The notes under the pieces were generated by a model. It saw only the letters and a program-made list of their open reading frames with translations. It was not told the DNA's origin and did not search any database. A stretch of 64,000 nt of DNA from NCBI GenBank assembly GCA_963677475.2, contig CAXXQD010000009.1, forward strand, positions 62,001-126,000. The letters run 5' to 3'. The DNA comes from JABMQB01 sp963677475 (lineage in GTDB: Bacteria; Bacteroidota; Bacteroidia; Bacteroidales; Prolixibacteraceae). A program made the position numbers and the translations under genes. Below are positions 1 through 8,102 of the stretch, one piece after another. Each line of letters starts with the position of its first letter. The first letter of the stretch is position 1.

Positions 1-2
1 CT

Positions 3-617
3 GTAATTGTAAAGCCGCAAGTATTTACGATGTATGCCCAAACCTGGCATGGATTTTTTCTTGGCTTACTTGCCTTCTTTTTTGGTTTCCTGTTTGTGTA
101 CAGTGGAAAAGTATTTTGGCTAACCGTTTCGAAATGGAAGTGGCTGTATATTGTTTTGGCTGCTGTATTATTCACCATCCGATTGCTGATGTTTGAAACA
201 AACGCACCAGGCTATCTTATGGTAATAGAATCAAATTGCTGGATATTTGGAGTATTTGGGCTCGGTAATAATTATTTAAACCGACCCAGTAAAACCCTTA
301 ACTACTTGAGCCAGGCAGCTTATCCTGTGTATATCATTCATATGGTTGCTTTGTATGCTGGAGCTTATTATATTTTACCCTTGGCAATATCACCTTTTCT
401 GAAATTTATCCTGATAACAGTTTTCACCTTTATTATGTGCTTTATTATTTACGAATTTGTTATCCGAAGGATTGGTTTTATAAGGCCTATATTTGGATTA
501 AAATGGACATTCCAGCTAAATAAAAACAAGTTGAAATATGAGGAGCGAGTAATAAATAATTGTTGCTTAAAGCAATTGTATGAAGTAAGCGTTGCAAAAC
601 AAAAACCTTACAGATAA
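3..617 (+). CDS. Acyltransferase family membrane protein, C-terminal part
   Basis: The reading frame is open from the first bases of the window, so the true start lies upstream; the first ATG inside the window is at 30. What is visible is a hydrophobic protein with about five membrane segments, then a basic, non-hydrophobic tail of roughly 40 residues. The pattern of helices, with a conserved Tyr-Pro-Val-Tyr-Ile-Ile-His stretch before a long helix, is that of the C-terminal half of acyltransferase-3 proteins (OpgC/OafA-like), which transfer acyl groups to sugars at the inner membrane. The family call is from pattern recognition of a partial protein, and the acyl acceptor cannot be guessed. 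It ends about 90 bases before a serine hydrolase on the same strand. Confidence 0.65.
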   Translation, partial: VIVKPQVFTMYAQTWHGFFLGLLAFFFGFLFVYSGKVFWLTVSKWKWLYIVLAAVLFTIRLLMFETNAPGYLMVIESNCWIFGVFGLGNNYLNRPSKTLNYLSQAAYPVYIIHMVALYAGAYYILPLAISPFLKFILITVFTFIMCFIIYEFVIRRIGFIRPIFGLKWTFQLNKNKLKYEERVINNCCLKQLYEVSVAKQKPYR

Positions 618-709
618 CAGAATTCAGACCGGATTATCTGTAAATTAGTACATGGCAAATCATTGATTTTATTTCGATAAAACCGCATTGTCCTTAAAAT
701 TTTAGACAT

Positions 710-1741
710 ATGACAAAAAAACAAAAAACCCTGATGATAAGAATAGTATTATTTTTAGGAACTGCAACATCCTTGTTATTTGTTCCATGGCTTTTGGTAA
801 AGGCTTGGATATTACCATTGCCAGATACGGTTCAGGAACAGCTAGACGAAGCCATCGGCCATGGATTTGACGGGATGATAGTCTATATAGGCCAAGCTGG
901 CAAACCACCTCAGTATTATGCGGCAGGTTGGCATAATCGGGAATCAAGTATGCCAGCCAAACCTCAAGCCCTATTTAAAATTGCCAGCATTAGTAAGCTA
1001 TATGATGCTGTGGCAGTCACCAAATTGGTAAGAGATGGACGTCTTTCATTAGATAAAACCATCGCTGATTATTTACCAGGCCTTGTAGGAAGAATTGAAA
1101 ATGCCGAGAAAATTACCCTAAGGCTAATGATACAGCATAGAAGCGGAATCCCCAATTTTACTGACGCTCCAAATTTCTGGGCTGCCCCAACAAAGACATT
1201 TGAAGAAAGCCTCGCATTGATCCTGGATAAACCTGCAAATTTTCTACCTGGTGAAAACTATGAGTATTGCAATACGAATTATTTGTTAATCAATAAAATA
1301 ATGGATGATGTACTAGGATATGGCAACTTTCAATTCATACAGGAAGAAATTTTAACTCCCCTAAATCTAAACAATACATTTAGTTCTTTGAGCGAAGTAA
1401 ATTTGGATAATGTGATGAGTGGTTACCATGTGGGGCATCCCCATGATTTAAAGGCAGATGAACATGGCATGCTAGCCACTGCAGAAGATGTTGGCACATT
1501 CCTAAGGGCACTGAACGAAGGAACATTGTTTGAACCGGGAGAACAGGAAATATATTCTTCCATTTATAAATATGAACATTCCGGTTGGGTGCCGGGATAC
1601 CAGAGTTTTGCAAAATATCATAAAGATATTGATGCGGTTGTTGTTGAATTTTACAGCACAACCGACCCTAAACTGTACAATTGGAACTTATCGCAAATAA
1701 TTAATCATAGAATTGTTAAAATACTTAGAAATAAAAACTAA
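710..1741 (+). CDS. Serine hydrolase, class C beta-lactamase/PBP family
   Basis: A 343-residue protein with one N-terminal membrane segment (about residues 9-30) and then a beta-lactamase/D-alanyl-D-alanine carboxypeptidase-like domain. The SxxK nucleophile motif is S93-I-S-K96, the second motif is Y186-C-N188, and an HSG motif near residue 285 stands for the usual KTG/HxG box. Length fits the family. The protein is probably anchored in the inner membrane with its active site outside the cytoplasm. Such proteins are peptidases or esterases acting on peptidoglycan-like or ester substrates; true beta-lactamase activity is not implied. A second, only distantly similar member lies at 15120-16250. 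Confidence 0.85.
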   Translation: MTKKQKTLMIRIVLFLGTATSLLFVPWLLVKAWILPLPDTVQEQLDEAIGHGFDGMIVYIGQAGKPPQYYAAGWHNRESSMPAKPQALFKIASISKLYDAVAVTKLVRDGRLSLDKTIADYLPGLVGRIENAEKITLRLMIQHRSGIPNFTDAPNFWAAPTKTFEESLALILDKPANFLPGENYEYCNTNYLLINKIMDDVLGYGNFQFIQEEILTPLNLNNTFSSLSEVNLDNVMSGYHVGHPHDLKADEHGMLATAEDVGTFLRALNEGTLFEPGEQEIYSSIYKYEHSGWVPGYQSFAKYHKDIDAVVVEFYSTTDPKLYNWNLSQIINHRIVKILRNKN

Positions 1742-2090
1742 CCACAATTCTATATGGCAGTCGGGGTTCCGTTGCTGGAGCAGATTTGCAATCTGTTCCA
1801 TACTAACCAACTGAGCTATTCTCTGCTTTTGTTTGAAATGGTTATTAAAAATATTGCCCTGTTGTTTTTCAAAAAGGATATTTGTATTTTGCAAAAGCTT
1901 CGAAACCCGGCAACGCACACATACGCAACCCCCGGATTTCCTGCAAAATTTTAATTACCCGATTGTAAACGTTTGAAAGTAGGTATATTACTTGTAATCA
2001 ATAGAATAGATGAGGTAATCAAGATATTCTAAAGTTAGTTTATACATACGTTGTGTGCAAGTTTAACCACACCGCAAAAACAATTTATTT
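1742..2090. repeat. Intergenic repeat stretch with strong hairpin
   Basis: No convincing gene. At 1751-1768 it shares a TATATGGCAG-CGGGGTT phrase with the palindromic element at 7366-7493 (7375-7393), and at 1899-1940 it has a cttcgaaa-ccc-like stretch followed by ACCCCCGGATTTC that recurs in a similar layout near 37441-37530. It therefore looks like a diverged member of the boundary elements described for 3311-8235, ending just before the Crp-like gene. The 10-bp hairpin at 1777-1799 lies inside it. A short open frame (1754-1954) was not accepted as a gene. Confidence 0.45.
1777..1799 (+). terminator. 10-bp hairpin after serine hydrolase
   Basis: GGAGCAGATT (1777-1786) and AATCTGTTCC (1790-1799) pair over ten positions with one G-U and a three-base loop TGC. 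It lies 36 bases after the stop of the serine hydrolase. No long T-tract follows, so it may be a structural part of the surrounding repeat and not a classical terminator. Confidence 0.4.
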
Positions 2091-2657
2091 ATGGGATACT
2101 TAAAAGAATATATTGATAGTATAACAATCCTTCAAAAACAAGATTGGGAGATAATTGCATCCTTTTTTATTAAGAGAGAATATTTGAAAGGAGAAAAACT
2201 CATAAAAATTGGAGAAACAGAAAAATATCTATCATTTATAGAAGAGGGAATTATTAGGTACTATATTCCCGATGACGAGAAAGAATTAACTTTCGAATTT
2301 AATTTTGACAAAGAATTCACCTGTGCTTTTGATTCTTTCTTAACCCAACAACCGACAGAATATGAGCAAGAAACTTTAACAAAAACCATCATTTGGAGTA
2401 TATCATATTCAGACTTGCAAAAAGTTTATAATCAAACTACAATTGGTAATTTCTGGGGTAGATATGCAGCAGAAAATTTATTCCTGCAAAAAAGTAGTAG
2501 AGAAATATCATTACTAAAATATACCGCCAAAGAAAGATACTTGGATTTACTTTTACATAAATCACATATAATAAAAAAGATTCCACTTAAATATATTGCG
2601 TCATATATTGGTGTTACTCCGCAAGCATTAAGTCGAATCAGAAAAGAAATTTGTTAA
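2091..2657 (+). CDS. Crp/Fnr-family transcriptional regulator
   Basis: A 188-residue protein with the layout of small Bacteroidota Crp/Fnr regulators: an N-terminal cyclic-nucleotide-binding beta-roll (about residues 10-115, with the typical glycine after a basic 'KGEKL' turn and the 'EEGIIRYY' strand) and a short C-terminal helix-turn-helix ending in a 'TPQALSRIRKE' recognition helix (about 160-188). It binds DNA in the cytoplasm; whether it binds a nucleotide cannot be told, since the group is diverged from E. coli Crp. It is separated by 61 bases from the peptide deformylase gene and no hairpin lies between, so the two may be one transcriptional unit. Both sit between repeat elements, which suggests a mobile gene unit. 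Confidence 0.8.
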   Translation: MGYLKEYIDSITILQKQDWEIIASFFIKREYLKGEKLIKIGETEKYLSFIEEGIIRYYIPDDEKELTFEFNFDKEFTCAFDSFLTQQPTEYEQETLTKTIIWSISYSDLQKVYNQTTIGNFWGRYAAENLFLQKSSREISLLKYTAKERYLDLLLHKSHIIKKIPLKYIASYIGVTPQALSRIRKEIC

Positions 2658-2718
2658 CATAGATTCATTTCACAAGCAAATTATTATTGGGAATTTTATC
2701 GAAAAAATTAATTGAATT

Positions 2719-3303
2719 ATGAAATTACCAATAGAAGCTTATGGAAATCCAATTTTAAGAAAAAAATGCGTTGATACATCCATAAAAAATGAAGAATTAC
2801 TACGTCTAATAGAAGATATGTGGGAGACAATGAATTATGCCAATGGATGTGGCTTGGCAGCTCCACAAATAGGCGAAACAACTAATTTGTTCATTGTTGA
2901 TACAAAGTCAACGTATGAAATGATAGAACCCGCCGAGAGGATTGGATATTTTGAGAAAGATGACAATGGCATTACAGAAACATTTATTAATGCAAAAATC
3001 TTAAGTTTTTCATCGGAGAAATGGACTGATTATGAAGGCTGCCTAAGCCTTCCTGAAATATCAAAAGAGGTAGTACGTCCATGGAGTATAAAAATTGAAT
3101 ATTATGATTTGGATTTCAAGAAACAAACACGAGTTTTTGGAGGATATACAGCAAGAGTCATTCAACACGAATACGACCATACCAAAGGCATATTATATAT
3201 TGACCGAATTAATCCATTAACAAGGAAATTGATAGAAAGCAAATTGAAAAAAATTTCGAAAAAACAAGTAAAAACTAAATATTTAATGAAATTTGGGAAA
3301 TAA
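2719..3303 (+). CDS. def: Peptide deformylase
   Basis: A 194-residue metallo-hydrolase that removes the formyl group from the N-terminal methionine of new proteins. All three family motifs are present: GCGLAAPQ (residues 43-50; the usual form is GxGLAAPQ), EGCLS (E106, C108 being the metal ligand) and QHEYDH (H150, E151, H154). The C-terminus carries a lysine-rich tail of about 30 residues. The gene stands apart from fmt or other translation genes and is followed directly by a palindromic boundary element, so it is probably an additional copy to the housekeeping one; that is inference, as the rest of the genome is not visible. Extra deformylases are known to alter sensitivity to deformylase inhibitors. 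Confidence 0.93.
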   Translation: MKLPIEAYGNPILRKKCVDTSIKNEELLRLIEDMWETMNYANGCGLAAPQIGETTNLFIVDTKSTYEMIEPAERIGYFEKDDNGITETFINAKILSFSSEKWTDYEGCLSLPEISKEVVRPWSIKIEYYDLDFKKQTRVFGGYTARVIQHEYDHTKGILYIDRINPLTRKLIESKLKKISKKQVKTKYLMKFGK

Positions 3304-3310
3304 AAACCAG

Positions 3311-3440
3311 CACACAACATTGTGTAAAATTAAGCGCTGGTGAAGTGCTATATTTCAGCCCCCTGCCCCGCTTCAAATTCGGTGTGTATGCGGACTGGAA
3401 CGGTGCACGAAAACCGCGCCTAATCTTACACGTAACCGTT
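3311..3440. repeat. attC-like palindromic boundary element, copy A
   Basis: About 120 bases that fold on themselves from both ends: GTGTAA (3322-3327), ATTA (3329-3332) and GCGC (3334-3337) match TTACAC (3426-3431), TAAT (3421-3424) and GCGC (3416-3419) in nested order. It ends in an ACCGTTAT box (3436-3443) like copies B and D. The outer arms are the best paired of all copies, while the centre differs from the others. It lies between the deformylase and a lipoprotein gene. An open frame that starts inside the element at a GTG (3345) is judged to be an artefact of the downstream gene's frame. Confidence 0.6.
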
Positions 3441-3461
3441 ATGGCAAATTTTAGAAACCCA

Positions 3462-4049
3462 ATGAAAAACTACTCAAATAAAATATTGACAATTCTTTCC
3501 TTAATAATTCTTTTGGGTTGTGGTGCCGACAAAATCAAAACAGAATACAGTATTGATGGAAATTGGTGTACTTTGATTGATTCCGTTTATAATGAGATTT
3601 GTTTTAGAGGTGATACACTTGAGAGCTTTAATTTAGAATGGGACTTTCTTCCACCTTCTGTTTATAAGGTGGATAATGACAGCCTTACAATAAAAAGCAC
3701 ATTAAGCAATTCGACAATAACAAAATACAAAATAACATTTATTGACTCAGACAATGCCGTGCTTGAGAGTTTAAGCGAAAAATTAGTTTTAAAGAAAATC
3801 CCACACGATGAATACACAATTGACGATTTGATTAATCAAGGATTTTTTAATTATGGATTTGAAAGCCCAATCCCAGATTCCTTAAGAAATAATTTTATTG
3901 ACAGTGTTTTTAGAGTTCGAGAAGTTAAATATCTTATTGAAAAAACCCTTTTAAATAAAGACTCTTTAATTGATTATTGGAATAAACAAATAATAAATGA
4001 TAGTGCAAATCAAAATTTTTATAAACAATTGATTAAAAAGGTAAAGTAA
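3462..4049 (+). CDS. Lipoprotein of unknown function
   Basis: A 195-residue protein when started at the ATG at 3462; this start gives a clean lipoprotein signal peptide with the lipobox Ile-Leu-Leu-Gly-Cys (cysteine about residue 20), while earlier starts at 3441 or 3345 would put repeat-derived residues before it. The mature part begins with a lipocalin-like or 'DUF-type' beta stretch containing a 'GNWC' turn and finishes in a helical, Asn/Lys-rich region. No known domain was recognised. It is presumably carried to the outer membrane. It is the only gene between boundary elements A and B, so it forms a one-gene unit. Confidence 0.7.
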   Translation: MKNYSNKILTILSLIILLGCGADKIKTEYSIDGNWCTLIDSVYNEICFRGDTLESFNLEWDFLPPSVYKVDNDSLTIKSTLSNSTITKYKITFIDSDNAVLESLSEKLVLKKIPHDEYTIDDLINQGFFNYGFESPIPDSLRNNFIDSVFRVREVKYLIEKTLLNKDSLIDYWNKQIINDSANQNFYKQLIKKVK

Positions 4050-4060
4050 AAAAACTTGCC

Positions 4061-4189
4061 ATAACAAATTGTAAATTGCATTGCGGGGTTAGTGGTGTGT
4101 CGTTCGCTGGATTCTCGTTTCGCAGTTCAGTCCTACCGGACATGAACGCTCTTCGAAATCCCGCCCGACCACATACAAGTGACCGTTAT
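4061..4189. repeat. attC-like palindromic boundary element, copy B
   Basis: Starts at ATAAC (4061-4065), ends with CCGTTAT (4183-4189). The centre forms GTTC-a-GTCC-tacc-GGAC-at-GAAC, a short stem-loop shared with copies C and G. The second half carries CTCTTCGAAATCCCGCCCGAC, nearly the same as in copy D, and the last 17 bases (TACAAGTGACCGTTAT) are identical to copy D. It begins 11 bases after the lipoprotein gene. Confidence 0.7.
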
Positions 4190-4755
4190 AACACATTTAA
4201 AAACAAATATTTACAGGGAGATACTTAGTATAAAACCAAATGTAATTTAAGGGTATTTCTTTTATTAATTGAAAAAAAAGAATGTAAAACCCCTTGGGTT
4301 TTGTTGGTGTTTTATGGAGCAAGTTAAAATGAAAACCACAGCCAATTTTAACTTGTCCATGAAAATTTGAGTTTAGTGGTTGATAAATTTTAAAAAGGGA
4401 AAACGTACAATTCAAAAGGACTGCCCGTTTGAAGTTTTGTGCACCAAATAAAAAATCCTCCGGATTTTGTTGGTGATTTTTGGGCAGTAGTTTTTTTCAA
4501 TGCCCTACCCCATTTTTAACTGGGTTCAATAAATGAACGAATGTGGTTATTAATTTAAAAAAAATGGAGAAAACAATCCAGCTTAACGAAAATTTGGAAA
4601 AAGTTTAATAAATTGTAGCTCAATAAATAATGATAACCAGTTGACTGATTTTTAAGTCGGTAAGATTAACACCAAGCTTTTTTATCACCCTAAAAAACTT
4701 GACTTTTCACCCTCGGACAAAATCAGGAATTTTAAGAAAAAAAGAAAAAAACGTG
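4190..4755. other. Gene-less, structured unit between two boundary elements
   Basis: No believable coding region in about 565 bases; the only open frame (minus, 4197-4415) has no homology-like features or good start context. The stretch is structured: CAAGTTAAAAT (4320-4330) pairs perfectly with ATTTTAACTTG (4345-4355) around a 14-base loop, and a 22-base phrase around TTTTGTTGGTG occurs twice (4295-4316 and 4462-4483, three differences). It is flanked by copies B and C of the palindromic element, so it looks like a cassette carrying a non-coding RNA, a decayed gene or a regulatory region. Which of these is unknown. Confidence 0.45.
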
Positions 4756-4887
4756 TTATAACACAGTGCAAATTGCATAGCGGTGGCAGTGGTTTGCGTT
4801 CGGCGGATTCTCGCTTCACCGTTCATGTCCTCGCGGACAGGAACGTTCCCCGAAATCCGCTCCGCATCTTGCACAAACCGTCAGACT
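4756..4887. repeat. attC-like palindromic boundary element, copy C (IS-interrupted)
   Basis: The clearest copy. Nested pairs run from the outside in: GTGCAA (4766-4771) with TTGCAC (4869-4874), GCGGATT (4803-4809) with AATCCGC (4854-4860), CGTTC (4820-4824) with GAACG (4841-4845), TGTCC (4826-4830) with GGACA (4835-4839), loop TCGC. The 3' end CCGTCAGACTG matches copy G at 38668-38678. The IS1182-type element begins immediately after its GACT. Confidence 0.75.
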
Positions 4888-4963
4888 GCGCAATAACCTC
4901 CAAACCAAAAAAATAATTACAAATTGTTTATAAGCCCTGCAGTTACCAACACCTTGTAAACCA

Positions 4964-4971
4964 TACGTTTG
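4964..4971 (+). promoter_or_regulatory. Probable -7 box of the transposase promoter
   Basis: TACGTTTG matches the Bacteroidota TAnnTTTG box and lies 33 bases before the chosen ATG (5005). No good -33 TTG was found at the usual distance. A frame start at TTG 4969 would fall inside this box, which is why the ATG at 5005 was preferred. Confidence 0.45.
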
Positions 4972-5004
4972 TTATCTTTATTAGCAAACAAAACATCTAT
5001 CTCA

Positions 5005-6465
5005 ATGGACTTTATTAATGGGTTCTCAAGGGATCAACTAATCATGATGGACTTTGAAGCAAATGTAGCTCGCGATTCGTGGGCTAGAGTTGTAGACTGG
5101 TTTGTGGATGCACTCCCACTTCATAAACTTGGTTTCAAAGATGTACTCAATTCTGAAGGTAGACCTCCGTACAGATCAGTTGATATGCTCAAACTATTTA
5201 TGTACGGGTACAAGAAAAAGCTTCGGTCGAGCTACCAACTTGAAGAAGCGTGTAGGGTAAACCTCGAAGTAATATGGCTATTGCGGGGACTTAGACCATC
5301 GGCACGTAAGATCGCATACTTCCGCAAAGACAACAGCAAGGCTTTCAAGCAAGCTTTCCGGCACTTTGTGCTTATGCTTAAAGAAATGAATCTCATTAGC
5401 GGTGAAACTATTGCTATAGACTCCTTTAAAATAAGAGCTCAAAACAGCCTGAAAAACAACTTTAATCAAGCTAAGATTGATCGACATATGGAGTATGTCG
5501 ATACTAAAATTGACGAATTTGAAAAACAGCTGGATACCCAAGAAATGGATCACAGCCAAATCAAAGAAGTGGAACAAAAAATAGAAACCCAGAAAAAACG
5601 ACGCAAACAATACAAGAAAATTGAAAAGGAACTTCAACAAAGTGGTGAAACACAACTTAGCACCAATGATCCAGATGCCAGATCAGTAGTACTGCACCGA
5701 AATGTAGTTAACGTAGGGTACAACATACAAGCAGGATGCGATGGAAAACATAAACTATTTGTAAATAATGATACTGGAAGGGTTAACGACACACATGCCC
5801 TGGCTGATATGGCATTGGATGCAAAAGAATTACTCCAGGTGGAGAAAATGGACAGCCTCACAGATAAAGGCTACACAACCGGGCTACATATTGATACCTG
5901 TACAAAAAACGGGATAACCACCTACAGTTCCCCAAAGGCACACTCATCTCAGAACAATGGACTGTTCGATATGCAAATATTTGAGTACGATAAACAGAAC
6001 GACACTTACACATGCCCCGCAGGAGCCATACTTACCACAAATGGGACAATATATAAAAAACGTAAGCATCGCGTAAAACACTACAAAACCAAAGCATGCA
6101 ATGGATGTAGCTTACGTGAAAAATGTACCGAGAACAAAAGAGGAAGATATATTGAACGAAGTATATATCAGGAAGCCCTCGAAGAAAATGAAAAACGGGT
6201 AAATCAAAACCCCGAATACTACAAATTGCGCCAGCAAATTACCGAACACCAGTTCGGAACACTTAAAAGGCAATGGGGCTTTACATACACACTAATGAAA
6301 GGAAAACAAAACGTACTTAGTGAAGTAAACCTAATGATGATGTGTTACAACCTTCGTAGACTTATGTCAATTTTTGACCTAAATGAATTAAAAGCAAGGC
6401 TGGAAAAACTTGTCCTTTACTTTTTTGCCAAATATGGGCTAAAATGCGCCATCTTAAGCAAATAA
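5005..6465 (+). CDS. IS1182-family transposase
   Basis: A 486-residue DDE transposase. The N-terminal DUF772-type DNA-binding region (about 25-110, containing 'PPYRSVDMLKL') is followed by the catalytic core: D139 in 'AIDSFK', D287 in 'DKGY' and E414 in 'TEHQFGTLKRQWG'. Between the second D and the E lies a Cys cluster (CNGCSLREKC) typical of the family. A lysine/glutamine-rich coiled-coil insert occupies about 165-215. It would excise and insert the element at 4888-6578. The ATG at 5005 follows a -7 box and gives the usual family N-terminus. No frameshift or missing catalytic residue was seen. Confidence 0.92.
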   Translation: MDFINGFSRDQLIMMDFEANVARDSWARVVDWFVDALPLHKLGFKDVLNSEGRPPYRSVDMLKLFMYGYKKKLRSSYQLEEACRVNLEVIWLLRGLRPSARKIAYFRKDNSKAFKQAFRHFVLMLKEMNLISGETIAIDSFKIRAQNSLKNNFNQAKIDRHMEYVDTKIDEFEKQLDTQEMDHSQIKEVEQKIETQKKRRKQYKKIEKELQQSGETQLSTNDPDARSVVLHRNVVNVGYNIQAGCDGKHKLFVNNDTGRVNDTHALADMALDAKELLQVEKMDSLTDKGYTTGLHIDTCTKNGITTYSSPKAHSSQNNGLFDMQIFEYDKQNDTYTCPAGAILTTNGTIYKKRKHRVKHYKTKACNGCSLREKCTENKRGRYIERSIYQEALEENEKRVNQNPEYYKLRQQITEHQFGTLKRQWGFTYTLMKGKQNVLSEVNLMMMCYNLRRLMSIFDLNELKARLEKLVLYFFAKYGLKCAILSK

Positions 6466-6741
6466 AAATTGCACCAAACGAAAAACACATCAGAATATTA
6501 ACTACCTTTAATGACCTCTAAAAACCTCAAAATAATGAACTATAGACAATACCAAACATACAAACATTGTTATTGCGCGGACTCCCGTTATGGGCAAGTT
6601 TGAAGAAAGATCGAGTAAATTATTATTTCAAATGAGAAATTGCAAAACCAAAATTAAAAGAGAAATAATATCTAACAAGTTGCACAATTGATAGTATACA
6701 AACAATGAATATTTATTCAAATTTAAAAAACTAATAACATT

Positions 6742-7356
6742 ATGAAAAACATTAAATCTTTAATCGTTGTGATTTTTGCAATCACATTTTCAACTTCATT
6801 TTCTCAAGAAAAATTTGCAACTCATAATAATGCTTACGATAAAGAGACCTATAAGATTGAACTGTCAATAGGCGGGAAAAAGAAATTTGGACTCTATATT
6901 GATGCTTATTCTATGGATGAAATACATAAAACTGGAGGTTTTTGTATAGATCATAAGCAATATCAATCGTTCATAACTGCTTTAAATGAAGCTAAACAAA
7001 AATATGAAGAATGGACAAAAACTGCCAAAAAGAACAACGTTCGAGATTTAGATAAAACAATGCCCATTAAGAGTAAAGTTGACACATATTTCCTTTATGG
7101 TCGTGATTGGCACTATGACTTTTCAGTTAACCTATCATTTGATTTTGAAATTTTTGATACTGAGCGTGAACCAATGTATTTATTAGTAATTAGTACAGGT
7201 AAATTGCAATCTTCAAGTAATCAATTTATGAAAGTAGATGGATTTGATTTAGTCTTTACATCAGAAGAAGATATTGAGAAATTTATGGATGATATATCTT
7301 TGCAAAAAATATATGACTTTATAAATGAACCAAAGGCAGGTGAATTGTTCAAATAG
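6742..7356 (+). CDS. Secreted protein of unknown function
   Basis: A 204-residue protein with a standard signal peptide (about residues 1-21, cleavage after Thr-Ser-Phe-Ser). The mature part mixes short strands with one long charged helix (about 75-105, rich in Lys, Glu and Gln) and resembles small periplasmic proteins of unknown function found singly in Bacteroidota genomes. No catalytic motif is visible. It is the only gene between the IS element and boundary element D, fitting the one-gene-per-unit pattern. The region from the IS end (6579) to this start holds no other gene. Confidence 0.65.
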   Translation: MKNIKSLIVVIFAITFSTSFSQEKFATHNNAYDKETYKIELSIGGKKKFGLYIDAYSMDEIHKTGGFCIDHKQYQSFITALNEAKQKYEEWTKTAKKNNVRDLDKTMPIKSKVDTYFLYGRDWHYDFSVNLSFDFEIFDTEREPMYLLVISTGKLQSSSNQFMKVDGFDLVFTSEEDIEKFMDDISLQKIYDFINEPKAGELFK

Positions 7357-7365
7357 AAAACCAGC

Positions 7366-7493
7366 CCATAACTGTATATGGCAGGCGGGGGTTTTAGCGG
7401 TCTGACAAGTCAGACCTTTTGCCCACTTTCCTGCGGTTCTGACAGGATTTCTCTTCGAAATCCCGCCCGACAACTTACAAGTGACCGTTATGC
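7366..7493. repeat. attC-like palindromic boundary element, copy D
   Basis: Opens with CCATAAC (7366-7372) and closes with ACAAGTGACCGTTATGC (7477-7493). Its right half is nearly identical to copy B, but the centre is replaced by a hairpin (7399-7416). The left part shares the TATATGGCAG-CGGGG phrase with the intergenic stretch at 1751-1768. It starts ten bases after the preceding stop codon. Confidence 0.7.
7399..7420 (+). terminator. Hairpin with T-run inside element D
   Basis: GGTCTGAC (7399-7406) and GTCAGACC (7409-7416) form a perfect 8-bp stem with a two-base spacer, followed directly by TTTT. It could act as a factor-independent terminator for the secreted-protein gene, so that units of the array are transcriptionally isolated. 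Confidence 0.5.
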
Positions 7494-7544
7494 AAAATTG
7501 AAAATTCAAACTAAATTTATATATGTAGAACTAATAATTAAAAT

Positions 7545-8066
7545 ATGAAAAAGTCTAATATGATTATCAGAATAAGTAAATTAGTAGCGATTCATTTTGT
7601 AATTGCTAGTTTAATAATTGGTTGCAAGGATGAAGGTCCAATTAAGGAAATTGAATATAATTCAACTTTCTCTGTTGATAAGAATGAAGTCCCCTGGAAC
7701 ATTTCGGAAATAAGGGTGTCTGAAAATCCGTTAATAGAAGGCTTTAATATAGGCGCAACAAATGAAACACAGAAAGGTGAAGAGATTTTAACATTAGCTA
7801 TCAAAAAGACTGATATAGTAATTGGTGAAAAATTAGACTTATTTACATCAGAATGGGCGTTAGTTGTGGATGGTGACATCGTTATAGATAATTCGGCACG
7901 ATACGATTCAGCAAGTATAAATTACCTACTAATAACGGAATTAGACACTATAAATCATATAATTCAAGGGGAGTTTGAGACAATTCTGCTCAGAGATTCC
8001 CATTGGACTAGCAATAAAGAATTCATGAAGTTCGTGCAAGGAAAATTTGATGCTAAATACAAGTAA
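7545..8066 (+). CDS. Lipoprotein of unknown function
   Basis: A 173-residue protein with a lipoprotein signal peptide (lipobox Leu-Ile-Ile-Gly-Cys, cysteine about residue 27). The mature part is predicted to be mainly beta strands with several Asp/Asn-rich turns; no known domain was recognised. It would be anchored in the inner or outer membrane. It lies alone between boundary elements D and E and uses the same strand as all its neighbours. Function cannot be assigned. Confidence 0.68.
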   Translation: MKKSNMIIRISKLVAIHFVIASLIIGCKDEGPIKEIEYNSTFSVDKNEVPWNISEIRVSENPLIEGFNIGATNETQKGEEILTLAIKKTDIVIGEKLDLFTSEWALVVDGDIVIDNSARYDSASINYLLITELDTINHIIQGEFETILLRDSHWTSNKEFMKFVQGKFDAKYK

Positions 8067-8102
8067 TTCCGTGTAACGATAAGAAATACTAAAAACAACT
8101 TT

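Larger units (their letters stand above)
4888..6578 (+). mobile_element. IS1182-family insertion sequence
   Basis: About 1.69 kb with perfect 10-bp terminal inverted repeats GCGCAATAAC (4888-4897) and GTTATTGCGC (6569-6578). One transposase gene fills it. GACT precedes the left end (4884-4887) and occurs again at 6580-6583, one base beyond the right end, which could be a 4-bp target duplication if the right end includes the extra G; the exact ends are therefore uncertain by a base. It is inserted at the 3' end of palindromic element copy C. The transposase is intact, so recent movement is possible. Confidence 0.8.

Noticed and set aside
1754..1954. Open frame of 66 codons
   Set aside because: It lies in a repeat-derived intergenic stretch with a 10-bp hairpin inside it and has no protein-like features.
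4197..4415. Minus-strand frame of 72 codons in the gene-less unit
   Set aside because: It spans the perfect 11-bp stem and duplicated phrase; composition is that of AT-rich noncoding DNA.
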